Assembly: GCA_964609695.1 (NCBI GenBank)
Contig: CAZSSP010000067.1
Location: forward strand, 1-7,484
Source: JAGNHS01 sp964609695
GTDB lineage: Bacteria; Bdellovibrionota; UBA2428
Reading direction: 5' to 3'
Length of the DNA: 7,484 nucleotides
In this document: positions 6,234-7,484 of the stretch, in pieces
Layout of the letters: each line of letters opens with the position of its first letter
How positions within the stretch are numbered: the stretch's first letter is position 1
The notes under the pieces: model-generated
What the model saw: only the letters and a program-made list of their open reading frames with translations
What the model was told of the DNA's origin: nothing
Databases searched by the model: none
Position numbers and translations under genes: made by a program

Positions 6234-7206
6234 AAGAAGCAAAGTCATTATTACGGGGGGCGCGGGATTTATAGGGTCTCAGTTAATCCGAGCTCTTTTA
6301 AAACACGCGACACCTCACGACTCCATTTTAGTGGTTGATTCAGTTGAGGCCTTCAAACAAAGACCCTGCACTCAAAGCTTTAGAGATCGCATAAACTGCC
6401 TAGAAATCGATGAATTTTTAAAAAAGCTCACACAATTTAAGGCCGATGTGATTTTTCACATGGGTGCCTCCTCTAGCACTGAAGAATATCGTGAAGATTT
6501 CTTAAAAAAAGTGAATGTCGATTATTCAAAAACTCTTTGGGATTATTGCGTTCAAGAAAAAATTTCTTTTTTCTATGCTAGCTCTGCTGCCACTTACGGA
6601 GATGGTTCATTGGGCTTTGATGATGACCCCACAAAATTCTCTCAATTAAAACCATTAAACCCCTACGGCCGCAGCAAATTGGCCTTTGATCTCTTAGTGC
6701 AAAAGGATCTTGAAAAGGGAAAAGAACCCCCACGATGGGCCGGTTTTAAATTTTTCAATGTTTACGGCCCAGGAGAGGAGCACAAAGGCTCACAGGCCAG
6801 CGTCCTTTGGAGTTCGCGCAAGCAAATCAAAGACAAAGGCATTATCAAACTTTTTAAATCTCATCGGCCGGAATACAAAGACGGCGAACAACTCAGAGAC
6901 TTTGTCTACGTAGGCGACATCACACAATGCCTCATTTCATTTTATAAAAAAACAGCAAAAAATGGGATTTATAATCTAGGATCAGGACAAGCCAGAAGCT
7001 TTAAAGATTTAGCTCACGCAGTGGCCGCTGCCTACAAAGTGCCTGCCCAAATCGAATACATACCTATGCCTGAGCACTTACGCCCCCATTACCAATATTT
7101 TACAGAAGCTAAAATGAATCGCCTCCTAAATTCGGGAGCAGAATTTAAAAGCACCACTCTTGAAGAAGGCATACGCCTCTCCATTGAAGACATCGAGAGC
7201 ACATAA
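6229..7206 (+). CDS. hldD: ADP-L-glycero-D-manno-heptose 6-epimerase
   Basis: Cytoplasmic NAD(P)-dependent epimerase of the extended SDR family. It converts ADP-D-glycero-D-manno-heptose to the L-glycero form, the last step of heptose precursor synthesis for the lipopolysaccharide inner core. In its 325 residues I see GGAGFIG at 10-16 (dinucleotide binding), GASSSTEE at 79-86, and ASSAATYGDG at 117-126. Y146-x3-K150 lies in NPYGRSK, followed by FFNVYGPGEEHKGS at 175-188 with the HldD-specific second catalytic lysine K186. RDFVYVGD at 223-230 and YNLGSG at 248-253 complete the set. The HKGS block separates it from GalE-like relatives. Length is normal. The start is ATG 6229, inside a small inverted repeat and without a good Shine-Dalgarno site. 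It is divergent from the methyltransferase across 47 bases, and its stop overlaps the next gene by one base (TAATG). No other heptose or core genes are in view. Confidence 0.95.
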   Translation: MLRSKVIITGGAGFIGSQLIRALLKHATPHDSILVVDSVEAFKQRPCTQSFRDRINCLEIDEFLKKLTQFKADVIFHMGASSSTEEYREDFLKKVNVDYSKTLWDYCVQEKISFFYASSAATYGDGSLGFDDDPTKFSQLKPLNPYGRSKLAFDLLVQKDLEKGKEPPRWAGFKFFNVYGPGEEHKGSQASVLWSSRKQIKDKGIIKLFKSHRPEYKDGEQLRDFVYVGDITQCLISFYKKTAKNGIYNLGSGQARSFKDLAHAVAAAYKVPAQIEYIPMPEHLRPHYQYFTEAKMNRLLNSGAEFKSTTLEEGIRLSIEDIEST

Positions 7207-7484
7207 TGAAATTTAGTGTTTTACTAGCCCTAGTTTTACTATGTTCTAAAATACAAGCTTCATGGGAAGCCTTCGACAATTACATGTTCTCCGCACCTCG
7301 CAATACTGACGCCGTTATTATTGCCAAAGATGGAAAAATTCTTCATGAAAAATATGCCAATGGCTTTGATGCTCACAAAAGCCACCTTCTTTGGTCGGCG
7401 TCTAAATCCTTATGGCAACTTATTGTGGGTCATGCTGTGTTTGAAGGTAAAATTAAAATTGAAAATTCAATTTGCGATTATCTT
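7206..7484 (+). CDS. Exported serine hydrolase, beta-lactamase/PBP-like family (3' end beyond window)
   Basis: The first 93 residues of a secreted protein. Residues 1-18 form a signal peptide: K2, hydrophobic VLLALVLLC, and an IQA motif before S19. C13 is not in a good lipobox because L, not G/A/S, precedes it, so a soluble periplasmic protein is more likely than a lipoprotein. The mature part opens with DAVIIAKDGKILHEKYANG at 35-53. It then reaches SASK at 64-67, the S-x-x-K motif of class C beta-lactamase-like hydrolases, with S64 the expected nucleophile and K67 the base. VGHAVFEGKIKIENSICDYL follows at 74-93, as is usual after that motif. Families with this start are usually 350-450 residues, so most is missing. 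The ATG overlaps the hldD stop by one base, with GAGAG 6 nt upstream, implying coupled translation. Peptidase, esterase or lactamase activity cannot be told from this fragment. Confidence 0.85.
   Translation, partial: MKFSVLLALVLLCSKIQASWEAFDNYMFSAPRNTDAVIIAKDGKILHEKYANGFDAHKSHLLWSASKSLWQLIVGHAVFEGKIKIENSICDYL

Noticed and set aside
7206..7259. Possible lipoprotein signal at C13 of the serine hydrolase.
   Set aside because: The residue before the cysteine is leucine, not the small residue a lipobox needs. An IQA signal peptidase I site fits better.

Overview
The window looks like chromosomal DNA from a Gram-negative bacterium of the Bdellovibrionota or wider deltaproteobacterial kind. This is an inference from three things. 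hldD implies a heptose-containing lipopolysaccharide. An exported protein with an outer-membrane beta-barrel signature implies an outer membrane. The elongation factor G is of the spirochaete/planctomycete/deltaproteobacteria type that is closest to mitochondrial EF-G1. The DNA is AT-leaning by eye (not counted). Gene packing is very tight: the largest gap between genes is about 47 bases and three junctions overlap or nearly touch. I see no rRNA, tRNA, CRISPR array, insertion sequence, attachment site, convincing intrinsic terminator or consensus promoter.

Layout: (1) 1-691, minus strand: two adjacent small hot-dog-fold genes. The upstream one is a non-catalytic-looking N-terminal-type MaoC dehydratase subunit. 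The downstream one is the catalytic MaoC-like subunit and is cut by the left window edge. Together they resemble a heterodimeric (3R)-hydroxyacyl dehydratase. (2) 682-1578, plus strand: an exported, probably beta-barrel protein of unknown function. Its start overlaps the start of the dehydratase gene head-to-head by 10 bases. (3) 1601-6181, minus strand: a likely operon read as ABM-like/O-methyltransferase fusion, then EF-G, then a membrane-anchored FHA-domain protein. (4) 6229-7484, plus strand: hldD, then an exported serine hydrolase of the beta-lactamase/PBP-like class that overlaps hldD by one base and runs off the right edge.

Functional links are mostly inferred. The dehydratase pair would act in fatty-acid or polyketide-like acyl metabolism. 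hldD supplies the heptose precursor for the lipopolysaccharide core. The serine hydrolase and the barrel protein are envelope proteins. The EF-G drives translation and lies outside the usual rpsL-rpsG-fusA-tuf arrangement. I see no defined defence system or mobile element. The most unusual points are the reciprocal start overlap at 668-707, the ABM-methyltransferase fusion, the mitochondrial-like EF-G in a non-ribosomal operon, and the FHA/transmembrane/helical protein downstream of it.
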